NCBI GenBank assembly: GCA_965229645.1
Contig: OZ245893.1
Location: forward strand, 124,001 to 188,000
DNA from: CAXQZM01 sp965229645
GTDB taxonomy: Bacteria > Pseudomonadota > Alphaproteobacteria > UBA7985
DNA length: 64,000 nt
Direction: 5' to 3'
Positions within the stretch are counted from its first letter, which is position 1, and each line of letters starts with the position of its first letter. Below are positions 19,884 to 27,778 of the stretch, piece by piece. The position numbers were made by a program, and so were the translations under genes. The notes beneath the pieces are model-generated. The model saw nothing but the letters and a program-made list of their open reading frames with translations, ran no database searches and had not been told where the DNA came from.

Positions 19884-20870
19884 AGACCCGATTCTCAATA
19901 GCATGAAAAATTGGAGGCGGTCCTCTCCCTACCCCTAAATTTTAGCAAATTTTCAAATTCATATTCGCTAAGCCTGCAATATTTTTCGCAATCATATTTT
20001 CATGACGATTTCCTCTGGAAATATCTGAGAAAATATTAAATTTTTTCATTCGACCAATTGCGTGCTCCGCTGTTATACGCATAGAGTTAAACCAACGATT
20101 ATAGGATTTATCTTTACGGCTAAGTGGTCTATTTTTTGATTTCTTTATCGGCACCTCGCATGAGGTACCTTGGTATGCCAGATCCCCCAAAACAAGAGTA
20201 TCTGGCGGCTTCTCCAGTTGACTATCATCATAAATCTTCTTGTCATGTTTTCGTCCTTGCTGAGCGGGCCCACAGGCAAGGATACGTCCCCTGTTGTCAG
20301 TGACAATCTGATGGACATGAGTGTGGCGCTTTTTCTTGCCAGAATAGTGCCGCTTGCGATTCTTCGCTGTCTTGGGACGTTGGACCGGGCGTTCGGTGCC
20401 ATCAATAATCAGATACAGAAGGTCTTGCTTTTCCTCTTCGCTTAAGCGGACTTTGCGCTCGGGCATATTAAAATGACCTGCAAGAAGTTTAGAGATCGTA
20501 TTTGTAGCGCGAATGCTTGTACTGTCTGAAACCCCAAATATGAGTCCCAAAAACTCATGGTTGATGTAAGTTCGATAGTAAATCAGACAAAGAAGAAGCA
20601 TCTCCTCGAACCCTAATCGGTAGCGACGACCCGCGCCAATTGCTCGCTTTCGGTCCTCTCGAGAGAGGCGGCGCAGATTATGGGCTTCCCAGAGAGGTTT
20701 CACCTCCAAAACGAGCTGCTCAAAATCAGATAATCTGATCCCAGAGAGGCGGTAAAACAGACGAGGTTGCTTTTTGAGGACTTTCAGGGCTTTCATGATC
20801 CGTACATAACCATGAAAATTGGGCCAACGCAAAGAAAATCAGAAAAATTAGCTAATTATGAAGCAGGTCT
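19884..20870 (-). mobile_element. Complete IS5-family element with 3-bp target duplication
   Basis: 987 bp. The left end AGACCCGATTCTCAATAGC and the inverse of the right end AGACCTGCTTCATAATTAGC are imperfect inverted repeats. The flanks 19881-19883 and 20871-20873 are both AAT, a 3-bp target duplication inside IS3 orfB. It contains one transposase gene. Confidence 0.85.
19942..20796 (-). CDS. IS5-family transposase (DDE superfamily endonuclease)
   Basis: About 284 residues from the ATG at 20796; a TTG at 20832 would add 12 residues. Catalytic-type residues are Asp in LIIDGTERPVQRP, Asp in LVLGDLAYQG and Glu in RITAEHAIGRMKKF. An N-terminal helical region (LGFEEMLLLCLIYYRTY, then FGVSDSTSIR) matches the recognition region of this group. 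The frame is uninterrupted and both element ends are present, so it could be active. Confidence 0.85.
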   Translation of the reverse strand: MKALKVLKKQPRLFYRLSGIRLSDFEQLVLEVKPLWEAHNLRRLSREDRKRAIGAGRRYRLGFEEMLLLCLIYYRTYINHEFLGLIFGVSDSTSIRATNTISKLLAGHFNMPERKVRLSEEEKQDLLYLIIDGTERPVQRPKTAKNRKRHYSGKKKRHTHVHQIVTDNRGRILACGPAQQGRKHDKKIYDDSQLEKPPDTLVLGDLAYQGTSCEVPIKKSKNRPLSRKDKSYNRWFNSMRITAEHAIGRMKKFNIFSDISRGNRHENMIAKNIAGLANMNLKIC

Positions 20871-21754
20871 AATCAATTTCTTAGCCTCAAAGCCATTGCA
20901 GATCTCATGCAGATAGATGCACTCATACTTGAGCGATCTCCAGAGCCGCTCGATGAAGATGTTATCCATACATCTACCCTTGCCATCCATGCTGATTTTG
21001 ACGCCCGCATCAAGCAGCACCTTCGTAAACTCGTGGCTGGTGAATTGACTGCCTTGGTCAGAATTAAATATCTGCGGCGCGCCATAGAGCTCTATGGCCT
21101 CTTTGAGTGCCTCGACACAAAAATCTGCCGTCATCGTGTTGCTTAATCGCCATGAGAGAACCTTGCGTGTCGCCCAATCCATGATCGCCACCAGATAGAA
21201 GAACCCACCAGATGCAGGGATATAAGTGATGTCCGTGCACCAAACTTGGTTAGCTTTTTCAATGGCCAGCTCACGCAGCAAATACGGATAAATCCGATGA
21301 TCAGGGTGGGGTTTGCTGGTGTTGGGCTTCTGATAAATCGTGCAGAGCCCCATGAGCCTCATCAAACGACGTACGCGGTGACGCCCCACCTGAACACCCT
21401 GCATAGCCAAAGATCGCACCATTTGGCGCGAGCCATAAAACGGATGCTTGGTGAACAGCTTATCGATTTGACGCATCAGTTCAAGGTTCTTGGCGCTTTC
21501 CCCCTTAGCGTGATAGTAAAGACTGGAACGAGAAATGTTGAGCAACGAACATTGGCGCGTGATGCTGGGTTTATTTTTGCTGGGCTCAAGCTGGATCATG
21601 GCTTTGCGCTGATCCCGATCCGCTGGAGCCCGTCGGCTAAAAAATCCCGTTCCATCGTCAGTTGACCAATCTTGGCGTGAAGTGATTTGACGTCTGGTGC
21701 TTCTACCCCAGACTTCTTGCGTGCCTTAGGGCTGGCCCGCTCAAAGCCCTCTGT

Positions 21755-22947
21755 CAGGGGAATCGCACTTGAGATTTGACAATTTGTTCTAAAGGGACTC
21801 GGCGGTCTCCATCACGAGATGGAGCCGACACATGCCCTTACTAGTCAATTATTTCAACGAGTTAGATGATCCTCGCACGAGCAATGCCCCACGTCACAAG
21901 TTCTGCGACTTGATGACGATAAGCCTTTTGTGCGCCCTATGTGGGGGTGAAACCGCAGTGGACATGGAACATTTTGCTCGCAGCAAGGAGGATTTTTTGC
22001 GCGAGTTTCTGGAGCTTCCTCTGGGTTTACCCAGTCACGACGCATTTTCACGCCTGTTTCAGTTGATGAAGCCAGACAGTTTTCAGGCGTTTTTTGAAAA
22101 ATTTCGAGCTGACTTTGCAAACACTGATGAAAAGCAAAAGGCCGTTGCTATTGATGGTAAGGAGTTGCGTGGGAGCTTTGATAAAGCTGCCAAGAAGTCA
22201 AACCTTAACCTGGTCACGGCGTTTGCCCATGGAGCGCGGTTAAGTCTTGGTATTACTCAAAGCGCTAAGGCAGGCAGTGAGATTTTAGCGCTGCGTGAGT
22301 TGATCCAAATGCTTGATATTCGTGGTATCACTCTTACCGCCGACGCCCTGCACTGCCAACGCGAGACCTGCGAACTGATCGCCGCTCAAGGTGCAGAGTA
22401 TTGCATACAACTCAGGGCCAACCAGAAGGGGTTGATGAACGATATTCAGACCTGTATTGCAGACCCACAAACGACTTGGGCGAATGAGTACAGTTCCACA
22501 GATGCTGACCATGGCCGTATTGAGGAGCGCCGCTATAGAGTTTATGAAGTCCCAGATTATGTGACACAAACCCATGATTGGCCCCACTTTTCTGCTTTCG
22601 TCCATGTGTTGTATAAGCGTGAAGTTGATGGGAAAGTTAGCCAAGAAGAGCGGACCTATCTTATGTCAAAGCAGAGCACCGCTCAGGAGGCTGCCAATCT
22701 AATCCGTGGTCATTGGCAGATTGAAAATAGTTTACATTGGTCCCTAGATGTCGTGATGAACGAGGACTTCCATCGTGCGAGAAAGGGCAACGCACCAGCA
22801 AACTTTGCTGCCTTACGGCGCATTGCTTTGAACATCATAAAGGCCAACAACGACAAGTCCTCAAATCGCGTCAAGTTCAAACGCGCGGGATGGAGCAACG
22901 AGTTCTTAAAGACACTCATTCAAGGATTTTGAAGTGCGATTGCCCTG
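21755..22947 (+). mobile_element. Complete ISAs1-family element with 10-bp target duplication
   Basis: 1,193 bp with terminal inverted repeats CAGGGGAATCGCACTTGA and CAGGGCAATCGCACTTCA. The flanks 21745-21754 and 22948-22957 are both AGCCCTCTGT, a 10-bp direct repeat, within the range known for ISAs1 elements. Confidence 0.9.
21832..22932 (+). CDS. ISAs1-family transposase
   Basis: 366 residues, uninterrupted. Features of the ISAs1/H-repeat transposase family: N-terminal DPRTSNAPRHKFCDLMTISL, then KAVAIDGKELRGSFD, ITLTADALHCQRETCELI, CIQLRANQKGL, RGHWQIENSLHWSLDVVMNE and a C-terminal NFAALRRIALNIIK. The DDE residues lie in the AIDGK, TADALH and HWQIENSLHW contexts. With both ends and a target duplication present, the element looks recent and potentially functional. 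Confidence 0.9.
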   Translation: MPLLVNYFNELDDPRTSNAPRHKFCDLMTISLLCALCGGETAVDMEHFARSKEDFLREFLELPLGLPSHDAFSRLFQLMKPDSFQAFFEKFRADFANTDEKQKAVAIDGKELRGSFDKAAKKSNLNLVTAFAHGARLSLGITQSAKAGSEILALRELIQMLDIRGITLTADALHCQRETCELIAAQGAEYCIQLRANQKGLMNDIQTCIADPQTTWANEYSSTDADHGRIEERRYRVYEVPDYVTQTHDWPHFSAFVHVLYKREVDGKVSQEERTYLMSKQSTAQEAANLIRGHWQIENSLHWSLDVVMNEDFHRARKGNAPANFAALRRIALNIIKANNDKSSNRVKFKRAGWSNEFLKTLIQGF

Positions 22948-23177
22948 AGCCCTCTGTCATGTTCGCAATCGCTTGCTTCTTAAAGGTGCAAACCTGACCT
23001 GTAGAGATCTTGTACTTGCTGGCTATCTGCTGACCCGTCAGCTCACCATGAAGAGCATCAAGGGCTATTCTAACCTTGAGCTCTGGGCTAAATGTTCTGC
23101 GTTTAGGCATGTGTCGTCGTCCTTTCTTAACGATTGACCCTCACTAAACCATTGTCCAATTTCTTGGGACCACCTCA

Positions 23178-23470
23178 TTCAGTAGGAAAAAATGTCTGAA
23201 TATATTCCTGGTATCCGCTGAGACCATCATCATCGCCATCGTATCGCAGGGTCAACCAAATATCGATACAAAGTGCTAGAGGCAGCTATTCGGTTTTCGA
23301 TGCGTGACATAAATAGCAAAAAGAGTTCCCAGAGCCCAAACGTCTCTACTGAGGACAGCATTGCAGGGTAGGGTCCATTTTTCCAGAACAAGCCGCAGCG
23401 TCACCATGACATCATCCTAAACTATCTGGAGTTGCACTCCAAACGTGATGCTACCGCCGTCAGGCGGTAG
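23178..23470 (-). other. Unassigned stretch between IS3 and the second IS630 fragment
   Basis: I recognise no intact gene. On the minus strand about 23185-23262 encodes a short tail (YDGDDDGLSGYQEYIQTFF) before a stop. It resembles the end of an Asp-rich calcium-binding (thrombospondin type 3-like) repeat and may be debris of a gene destroyed by the insertions. The hairpin GCTACCGCCGTCAGGCGGTAG lies near 23451-23471. Confidence 0.3.
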
Positions 23471-23850
23471 TTCTTCACTTCTTGTTTGATCCGATCTGCT
23501 AAGTCTTTGCGTCGCCAACGTACAACGCCACCGCGCTCAACGTCAGGACCAGCCTTTACCCAAGCTGCAAGTTGGTCCATCTCAGATCCTTTGATGCGGG
23601 GTTTGGCTCCTGCGCCTTTGCGATCTTCCAAACCCGCAACGCCTTCGTCACTATAGCGATGGATCCAATCACGTAGCGACTGTCGGTCCATCCCGCTACT
23701 TTCTGCTGCGTACTTACGAGACACACCTTCCAAAACAAATGCTATGGAAAGCAATCGCCCGCCAACTCGACCGTTCTTCGCCTTGCGTGCCAGCGCCCGC
23801 AAATCATCGGCAATCTTGTTAAGACGGGTAATGGGAACCGCTGCACTCAT
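23471..23850 (-). pseudogene. IS630 transposase N-terminal fragment
   Basis: Same start as copy 1 (MSAAVPITRLNKIADD) with a few substitutions, helix-turn-helix region intact (YAAESSGMDRQSLRDWIHRY). After DRIKQEVKN the sequence departs from copy 1 and soon stops. No catalytic domain. Confidence 0.8.
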
Positions 23851-23945
23851 ATCATACTCCTATTCAATGATCCCTGCATCGAATCAGAATTGGACCACCT
23901 TGGGAATACCTAAAATTAAGAGTCGCTCATTCTTGCCGCTGGTAT
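23471..23945 (-). mobile_element. IS630-family element, copy 2 (left-end fragment, inverted)
   Basis: From the terminus GCCGCTGGTAT at 23935-23945 leftwards, the DNA matches copy 1 until about 23471, where it diverges into a hairpin. It carries the upstream region and the N-terminal two thirds of the first transposase frame. Its end abuts the terminus of a separate small element starting at 23947. Confidence 0.65.
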
Positions 23946-23946
23946 T

Positions 23947-24078
23947 ATACCAGCGGCGGTAGCTTTTGACTCGTAAAATGCTTGGAGGCCTGGAACTTTT
24001 TCGCCAATGATAAACAGCGTATCACGTCAATCACAAAAAGAAACTTGGATACGTGTCAATTGATCCCGCCGTTGGTAT
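23947..24078. mobile_element. 132-bp MITE-like element with ATACCAGCGGCGG termini
   Basis: It begins ATACCAGCGGCGG and ends with the inverse of ATACCAACGGCGG (13-bp inverted repeats, one mismatch). The interior has no coding potential and differs from the larger elements below. The shared termini, also found at the end of the adjacent IS630 fragment, suggest mobilisation in trans. Confidence 0.6.
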
Positions 24079-24122
24079 AAGCGGCTCTCACAAACAAGGG
24101 CCATTTGACTTTTCTCTGGGGG

Positions 24123-25589
24123 TTACGCCCCCAAGAGATCCTCGACGCGCGCCATGGCTGCGTCCCGTTGGTACAAATCGTAGTAGGCTGCGTTCATGAG
24201 GGCAGGGGGACCGAAGAAGAAGCGTTCGTAGAGGCATTGACGGCTGCCGAAGCCTGAGATCGCGACGTCATGGGCCAGGCGGTACAGCGCAGTTCGGGCG
24301 CGCGCGTCGGCGTGGGCGAGTTGGAAGTACTGCTGCACGTCCTGGCGCATGTCGTTGCAGAAATCGTGTTCGGACGGTGTGGCCATGAGGCTGGAGGACC
24401 CGAGCAGCTGCAGGATTTCCACCATGCGCGGGTACATTTTGGGGAACAGGTTACGGCTCGTGTCGATTGGGCTGCGCAAAGGCATATAGGTGCCGTACTG
24501 GTCTTCATGGGCCTGTGCTTCGGATTGGAACAGCAGGGCCCGCACCGTTTCAGCCATCATCATGACCTCGGCGATCAGGCCCTTGGTATGCAAATCCTTG
24601 TCGCGGCCCGCGGACTGGGCGATCTTGCACAAGAGGCCGACCATGAATTCGGCCTTGGCCAGTTTGCCGCACGCGACCTGATGCATCATATGGACCACGG
24701 CATTGGTTTCGTTCATAGCGCGGTTGCAGATGGCGGGGTCGCGGTACATGAACACGCGTTCCCACGGCACCAACACATTCTCGAAGATCACCACCGCATC
24801 CATCTCCTCATAGCGGGAAGCCAGGGGCGCATCGAAGGACGATTTGCCGCCGTCGTAGGAATCGCGCGCCAGCATCTTCAGCCCTGGGGTCGCGACGGGC
24901 AGGACGAAGGCGAAGGCGAACGGAATGTTGTCGGCGTGGGCCTTGAGCACCGTCGACGGAAACACCTCAATCTCATCGGCGGTCGGCCCCAAGGTCGCGA
25001 GTAGGCGGGCGCCGTTGACCACGATCCCCGCATCGGTTTCCTTGACGACTTGCAGGGCGACCTTATCGGAAAATTTCCCTTCCGCCGCTTGGCTGTGGTT
25101 GAAGACGGGGTTGACCAGCGTGTGCGTCAGCACTTTGTCGCCCAAGCGCGCCTCGCGATAAAAGGCTTTCATATTTTCCGCAAAGGCCGTTGCCTGATTG
25201 TCGCCCTGGGTCAAGAACCCTTCCGCCGCCGCGGCAAAAGCCATGAGGCTGGCGTTCTTGTAGTCGGGCGTGCGGCCAAACATTCCGTTCGACCAAGTTG
25301 CCCACTCGTAATAGGATTGGCCCCGGGCCTTGACGTCGGCTACGGATTGGGGGCGCTTGAAGGCCATGCCGCACCGGTTGCCGTCGGCGTCGAGGTAGGT
25401 CACTTTGTCCTGATATTCAGGGGCGTGCTGACGGTCGAGGAAACTGGCGAGGGTGGCGGCGCCGCGCGCAATCCCAGGTTCGGCCGTCACATCGCGCACA
25501 CGTTGGCCGCGATGCCAAATTTCGCGATCATCGCGCAGTCCCTCCAGGTACTGCGCGCCCGTTCGAATGCCAAGCTTAGGCTGCAACAT
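24123..25589 (-). CDS. hpaB: 4-hydroxyphenylacetate 3-hydroxylase family flavin monooxygenase (HpaB type)
   Basis: 488 residues, the usual length of the FADH2-dependent oxygenase component that hydroxylates phenols next to the existing hydroxyl. Family features include the N-terminal MLQPKLGIRTGAQYLEGLRD, YYEWATWSNGMFGRTPDY, the central TLVNPVFNHSQ, ENVLVPWERVFMYRD and the C-terminal FGSRQCLYERFFFGPP. GGGAGA precedes the ATG. The start lies inside the end of the MarR gene (14-bp overlap), so the two are translationally linked. No HpaC-type flavin reductase is adjacent, so FADH2 must come from elsewhere. The substrate could be 4-hydroxyphenylacetate, tyrosine, tyramine or another phenol; the decarboxylase upstream favours an aromatic amine or amino acid. 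Family certain, substrate inferred. Confidence 0.85.
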   Translation of the reverse strand: MLQPKLGIRTGAQYLEGLRDDREIWHRGQRVRDVTAEPGIARGAATLASFLDRQHAPEYQDKVTYLDADGNRCGMAFKRPQSVADVKARGQSYYEWATWSNGMFGRTPDYKNASLMAFAAAAEGFLTQGDNQATAFAENMKAFYREARLGDKVLTHTLVNPVFNHSQAAEGKFSDKVALQVVKETDAGIVVNGARLLATLGPTADEIEVFPSTVLKAHADNIPFAFAFVLPVATPGLKMLARDSYDGGKSSFDAPLASRYEEMDAVVIFENVLVPWERVFMYRDPAICNRAMNETNAVVHMMHQVACGKLAKAEFMVGLLCKIAQSAGRDKDLHTKGLIAEVMMMAETVRALLFQSEAQAHEDQYGTYMPLRSPIDTSRNLFPKMYPRMVEILQLLGSSSLMATPSEHDFCNDMRQDVQQYFQLAHADARARTALYRLAHDVAISGFGSRQCLYERFFFGPPALMNAAYYDLYQRDAAMARVEDLLGA

Positions 25590-26028
25590 GCTTCGTCTCC
25601 CGTTCTGAGGTCAACAATTTGAGGGCCTGGCCCAAGGATTCCAAAGTTTCGGTGCCAAGCCGCGCCTCTAGGTGCGCGTAGATGGGTCGAATTCGCGGGC
25701 GGATATCATCCCCCAAGGCCAGCCCAGCGGGCGTCGCGCGCACATGGACGACGCGGCGATCGGTCGTGGACCGTAGCCGGGCGATCAGGTGGCGCTTTTC
25801 CAGGCGGTCCAAGACCCCGACCAGCGAGTTGCTGGCGATCAGCGTCGCCTCGGCCAGTTGGTGCTGGGGCAACCCTGGACGCTCCCACAGGACCCGCAAG
25901 ACGCGCCACTGCTGTTCGGTTAAGTTGTATTCGGCAAACAAGGCACGGAACGGCGGCAAGACCGCGTCCAGGGCCTGGTGCAGGCGCATAATCAAGGAAT
26001 CAGAAAAACTCACATCGTCATTGTTCAT
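25576..26028 (-). CDS. MarR-family transcriptional regulator, HpaR-like
   Basis: 150 residues with a MarR winged helix-turn-helix: LTEQQWRVLRVLWERPGL, recognition helix region LIASNSLVGVLDRLEKRHLI and wing STTDRRVVHVRATPAG. The LTEQQWRVLR motif is typical of HpaR regulators of homoprotocatechuate/4-HPA operons. The gene lies 15 bases after the decarboxylase and overlaps the hydroxylase start. A perfect 14-bp palindrome covers its own start codon, which suggests autorepression and control of the hydroxylase. A phenolic or catecholic ligand is likely but inferred. Confidence 0.85.
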   Translation of the reverse strand: MNNDDVSFSDSLIMRLHQALDAVLPPFRALFAEYNLTEQQWRVLRVLWERPGLPQHQLAEATLIASNSLVGVLDRLEKRHLIARLRSTTDRRVVHVRATPAGLALGDDIRPRIRPIYAHLEARLGTETLESLGQALKLLTSERETKHVAA

Positions 26029-26036
26029 ATATGAAC
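26023..26036. promoter_or_regulatory. Perfect palindrome over the marR start: candidate MarR operator
   Basis: GTTCATATATGAAC is a perfect 14-bp inverted repeat, extendable to ATTG...CGAAT with one mismatch. It overlaps the ATG of the MarR gene (26028) and lies between that gene and the decarboxylase stop. MarR dimers bind sites of this size and symmetry. Confidence 0.6.
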
Positions 26037-26043
26037 GAATACA

Positions 26044-27450
26044 TCAGTTTCCCCGAGAGTCAAGCCGCTGATGCAAATCGGCGATGACCGCCAGCGCGGT
26101 GTCGGCGTCCTCCTGTTCCATATGCCAACTGCCCGCCTGGAAACGAATGACCGCGCGCTCGCCTACCTTGGCCTGGGTCAGGTAGATCCGCCCGTCGGCG
26201 TTGATCGCCTCCAGCAAGGCATGGGTGCGCGCGTTGGTTGCGGCCGCAAAGGAAAAGAGACTCAAAATCGGCTCGGTCACGATATCTAGGCCAGGGATGC
26301 GACGAACGCCCTCGCACACCTGGCCCGCCCAGCGCACATGGTTGCGAATTTTTTGCTGCAGTCCCTCTAGGCCATAGGAGCGGATCAGGAACCAGAGCTT
26401 GAGCGCGCGAAAGCGCCGCCCGAGCGGGATCGTCCATTCAGAAAAATTCGGCACACCTTCATGGCCCGTAGTCTTCAGGTATTCGGGCTCGAGCTTCAGC
26501 GTGTTGAGTTGGGCTTCAGGGTCGGCGAGGAACTGCACCGCGCAGTCGAACTGCGCCCCCAGCCACTTATGGGGATTGAAGACCAGGGAGTCTGCTAGCT
26601 CGACGCCCGCCCATAGCTTGCGGTATTCCGGGCAAATGAAGGCCGAGCCAGCCCAGGCGGCATCGACGTGGCTGTAGAGGCCCTCTTGGCGGGCGATGGC
26701 GAGGATCGGGCCCAAGTCGTCGCAGGCGCCAATCGACGTTCCGCCGACGCACCCAATGACCCCAGCGGGCACATGGCTCGCCGCGCGGTCTTGGGCAATC
26801 GCTGCTTGCAAGGCCTCAGGGTCCATGGCGTGCCTTGGTCCCCCGCCGGGGATCTTGACCAGATTGTCTTGACCGATTCCCGCGACCCACACGGCGCGGT
26901 CGATTGAGCTATGGACCTCACGCGAACAATAGATGCGCAGGCGCGCCTGGCCGCTGAGGCCCGTCTGATTGCCGCGAAAGTTCAGCGCCCGTTCGCGCAT
27001 GGTCAGGACCGCGCTGAGCGTTGCCGACGAGGCGCTATCCTGGATCACCCCGCGCCAAGTGGACGGCAGGCCGAGCGCTTGCGCCAGCCATTCGACCATG
27101 CGGATTTCCAGCTCGCTCGCGGCGGGGGAGGTTTGCCACAACATGCATTGGGCCGCGACCGCCGCCACCAACTGTTCGGCCAGCATGGACGCGGGCGCGG
27201 CATTGCCAGGAAAGTAGGCAAAGAACCGCGGATGCTGCCAATGGGTCATGTCGGGCACGATCAATCGCTCAAAATCGGCAAATATGTCCGCCATGGTCTC
27301 AGGCGATTGCGGCGGCGAGGTCGGCAGCGCGGCGAGGGTACGGCCAAACTCGAGCGGAGGACGCACGGGGCGCTCGCGCAGCTGGCGATGATAGTCCGCC
27401 GCCCAACTGGCAAAGCGCTTGGCCCAAATTTCAAAGGTTTCTAAATCCAT
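26044..27450 (-). CDS. Group II PLP-dependent (aromatic-L-amino-acid type) decarboxylase
   Basis: 468 residues. The PLP lysine is K295 in SLVFNPHKWLG, with HVDAAWAGSAFICPEYR (D263 pairing with the pyridine nitrogen) before it. The N-terminal HWQHPRFFAYFPGNAAPASM motif and the VIQDSASSATLSAVL segment are typical of DOPA/tyrosine/tryptophan decarboxylases. It should remove CO2 from an aromatic amino acid to give an amine. The next in-frame Met is residue 53, so the ATG at 27450 is the only reasonable start. A MITE-like element ends just upstream of it and there is no clear Shine-Dalgarno sequence. Likely co-transcribed with marR and the HpaB-type gene, implying an aromatic amine or catecholamine route. 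Confidence 0.85.
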   Translation of the reverse strand: MDLETFEIWAKRFASWAADYHRQLRERPVRPPLEFGRTLAALPTSPPQSPETMADIFADFERLIVPDMTHWQHPRFFAYFPGNAAPASMLAEQLVAAVAAQCMLWQTSPAASELEIRMVEWLAQALGLPSTWRGVIQDSASSATLSAVLTMRERALNFRGNQTGLSGQARLRIYCSREVHSSIDRAVWVAGIGQDNLVKIPGGGPRHAMDPEALQAAIAQDRAASHVPAGVIGCVGGTSIGACDDLGPILAIARQEGLYSHVDAAWAGSAFICPEYRKLWAGVELADSLVFNPHKWLGAQFDCAVQFLADPEAQLNTLKLEPEYLKTTGHEGVPNFSEWTIPLGRRFRALKLWFLIRSYGLEGLQQKIRNHVRWAGQVCEGVRRIPGLDIVTEPILSLFSFAAATNARTHALLEAINADGRIYLTQAKVGERAVIRFQAGSWHMEQEDADTALAVIADLHQRLDSRGN

Positions 27451-27453
27451 CTT

Positions 27454-27778
27454 ATACCAGCGTCGATTGAAAATGACTCTTTTGATCGCTGGTATAGGGC
27501 CGCGACTGCGGCCCCCGCAGCGGCCCCGAGAATAGCGGACACGCGCCTTGGGGTAAAGCGAAGACCCTGTCCCGCGGTCGGGCTGAGCGAGCGTAGCGAG
27601 CGAGTAGAGACCGCAACCAAGAGCGTCGGGCTGAGCGAGCGTAGCGAGCGAGTAGAGACCGCAACCAAGAGCGTCGGGCTGAGCGAGCGTAGCGAGCGAG
27701 TAGAGACCGCAACCCCAAAAAAGCTTCCGTTTAGAGGGAGGTTTCGGGAGTGAAGGACCAGGCAGGCCAGCGCGGTGC
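27454..27778 (-). mobile_element. MITE-like composite repeat, copy A, directly upstream of the decarboxylase
   Basis: Read on the minus strand it contains a 48-bp unit repeated nearly three times, the GC-rich stem-loop module shared with the copies at 35.6, 46.6 and 53.7 kb, and a terminal 42-bp palindromic module (27454-27495, ATACCAG...CTGGTAT). It lacks the A-rich first hairpin seen in the other long copies, and its far boundary, near the UPF0261 stop, is unclear. No gene is supported in this 330-bp gap. Confidence 0.65.
27577..27715 (-). repeat. 48-bp tandem repeat, about 2.9 units
   Basis: The sequence GGGCTGAGCGAGCGTAGCGA starts at 27580, 27628 and 27676, an exact 48-bp period, each followed by a shared GAGTAGAGACCGCAACC. 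A single related unit sits at about 53757-53805 in the opposite orientation inside copy D. Confidence 0.9.

Larger units (their letters stand above)
19689..21599 (-). pseudogene. IS3 orfB (DDE integrase core), split by an IS5-type element
   Basis: The N-terminal part (21599 to about 20874) has the rve core with Asp in WCTDITYIP, Asp in IFNSDQGSQFTS and Glu in DNIFIERLWRSLKYE, ending at GFEAKKLI. The C-terminal part resumes at 19883 with GEWFGFYNDERPHSSLEGKT and stops at 19689. Removing the IS5 element and one copy of its 3-bp duplication restores a continuous IS3 transposase, so the gene was intact before that insertion. Confidence 0.85.
21596..23110 (-). pseudogene. IS3 orfA (helix-turn-helix protein), split by an ISAs1-type element
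   Basis: The N-terminal part starts at 23110 (MPKRRTFSPELKVRIALDAL, then GQQIASKYKIS) and is broken after NMTEG. The C-terminal part resumes with FERASPKARKKSGVEAPDVK and runs to ISAKP, with its stop overlapping the orfB start (ATGA). Precise removal of 21755-22947 plus one 10-bp duplication rejoins the frame. Confidence 0.85.
19630..23177 (-). mobile_element. IS3-family element interrupted by two other insertion sequences
   Basis: The ends are inverted repeats. The left end reads TGAGGTGGTCCTGGTTAGTT on the plus strand; the right end reads TGAGGTGGTCCCAAGAAATT on the minus strand. It carries orfA and orfB on the minus strand with an ATGA overlap. An ISAs1-type element sits inside orfA and an IS5-type element inside orfB. 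I see no matching direct repeat at its outer ends. Confidence 0.8.

Noticed and set aside
27577..27715. Possible CRISPR array or coding repeat (48-bp units)
   Set aside because: The units are contiguous with no unique spacers, and the only open frame is a by-product of the 48-bp period being a multiple of three; a related unit occurs in MITE copy D.
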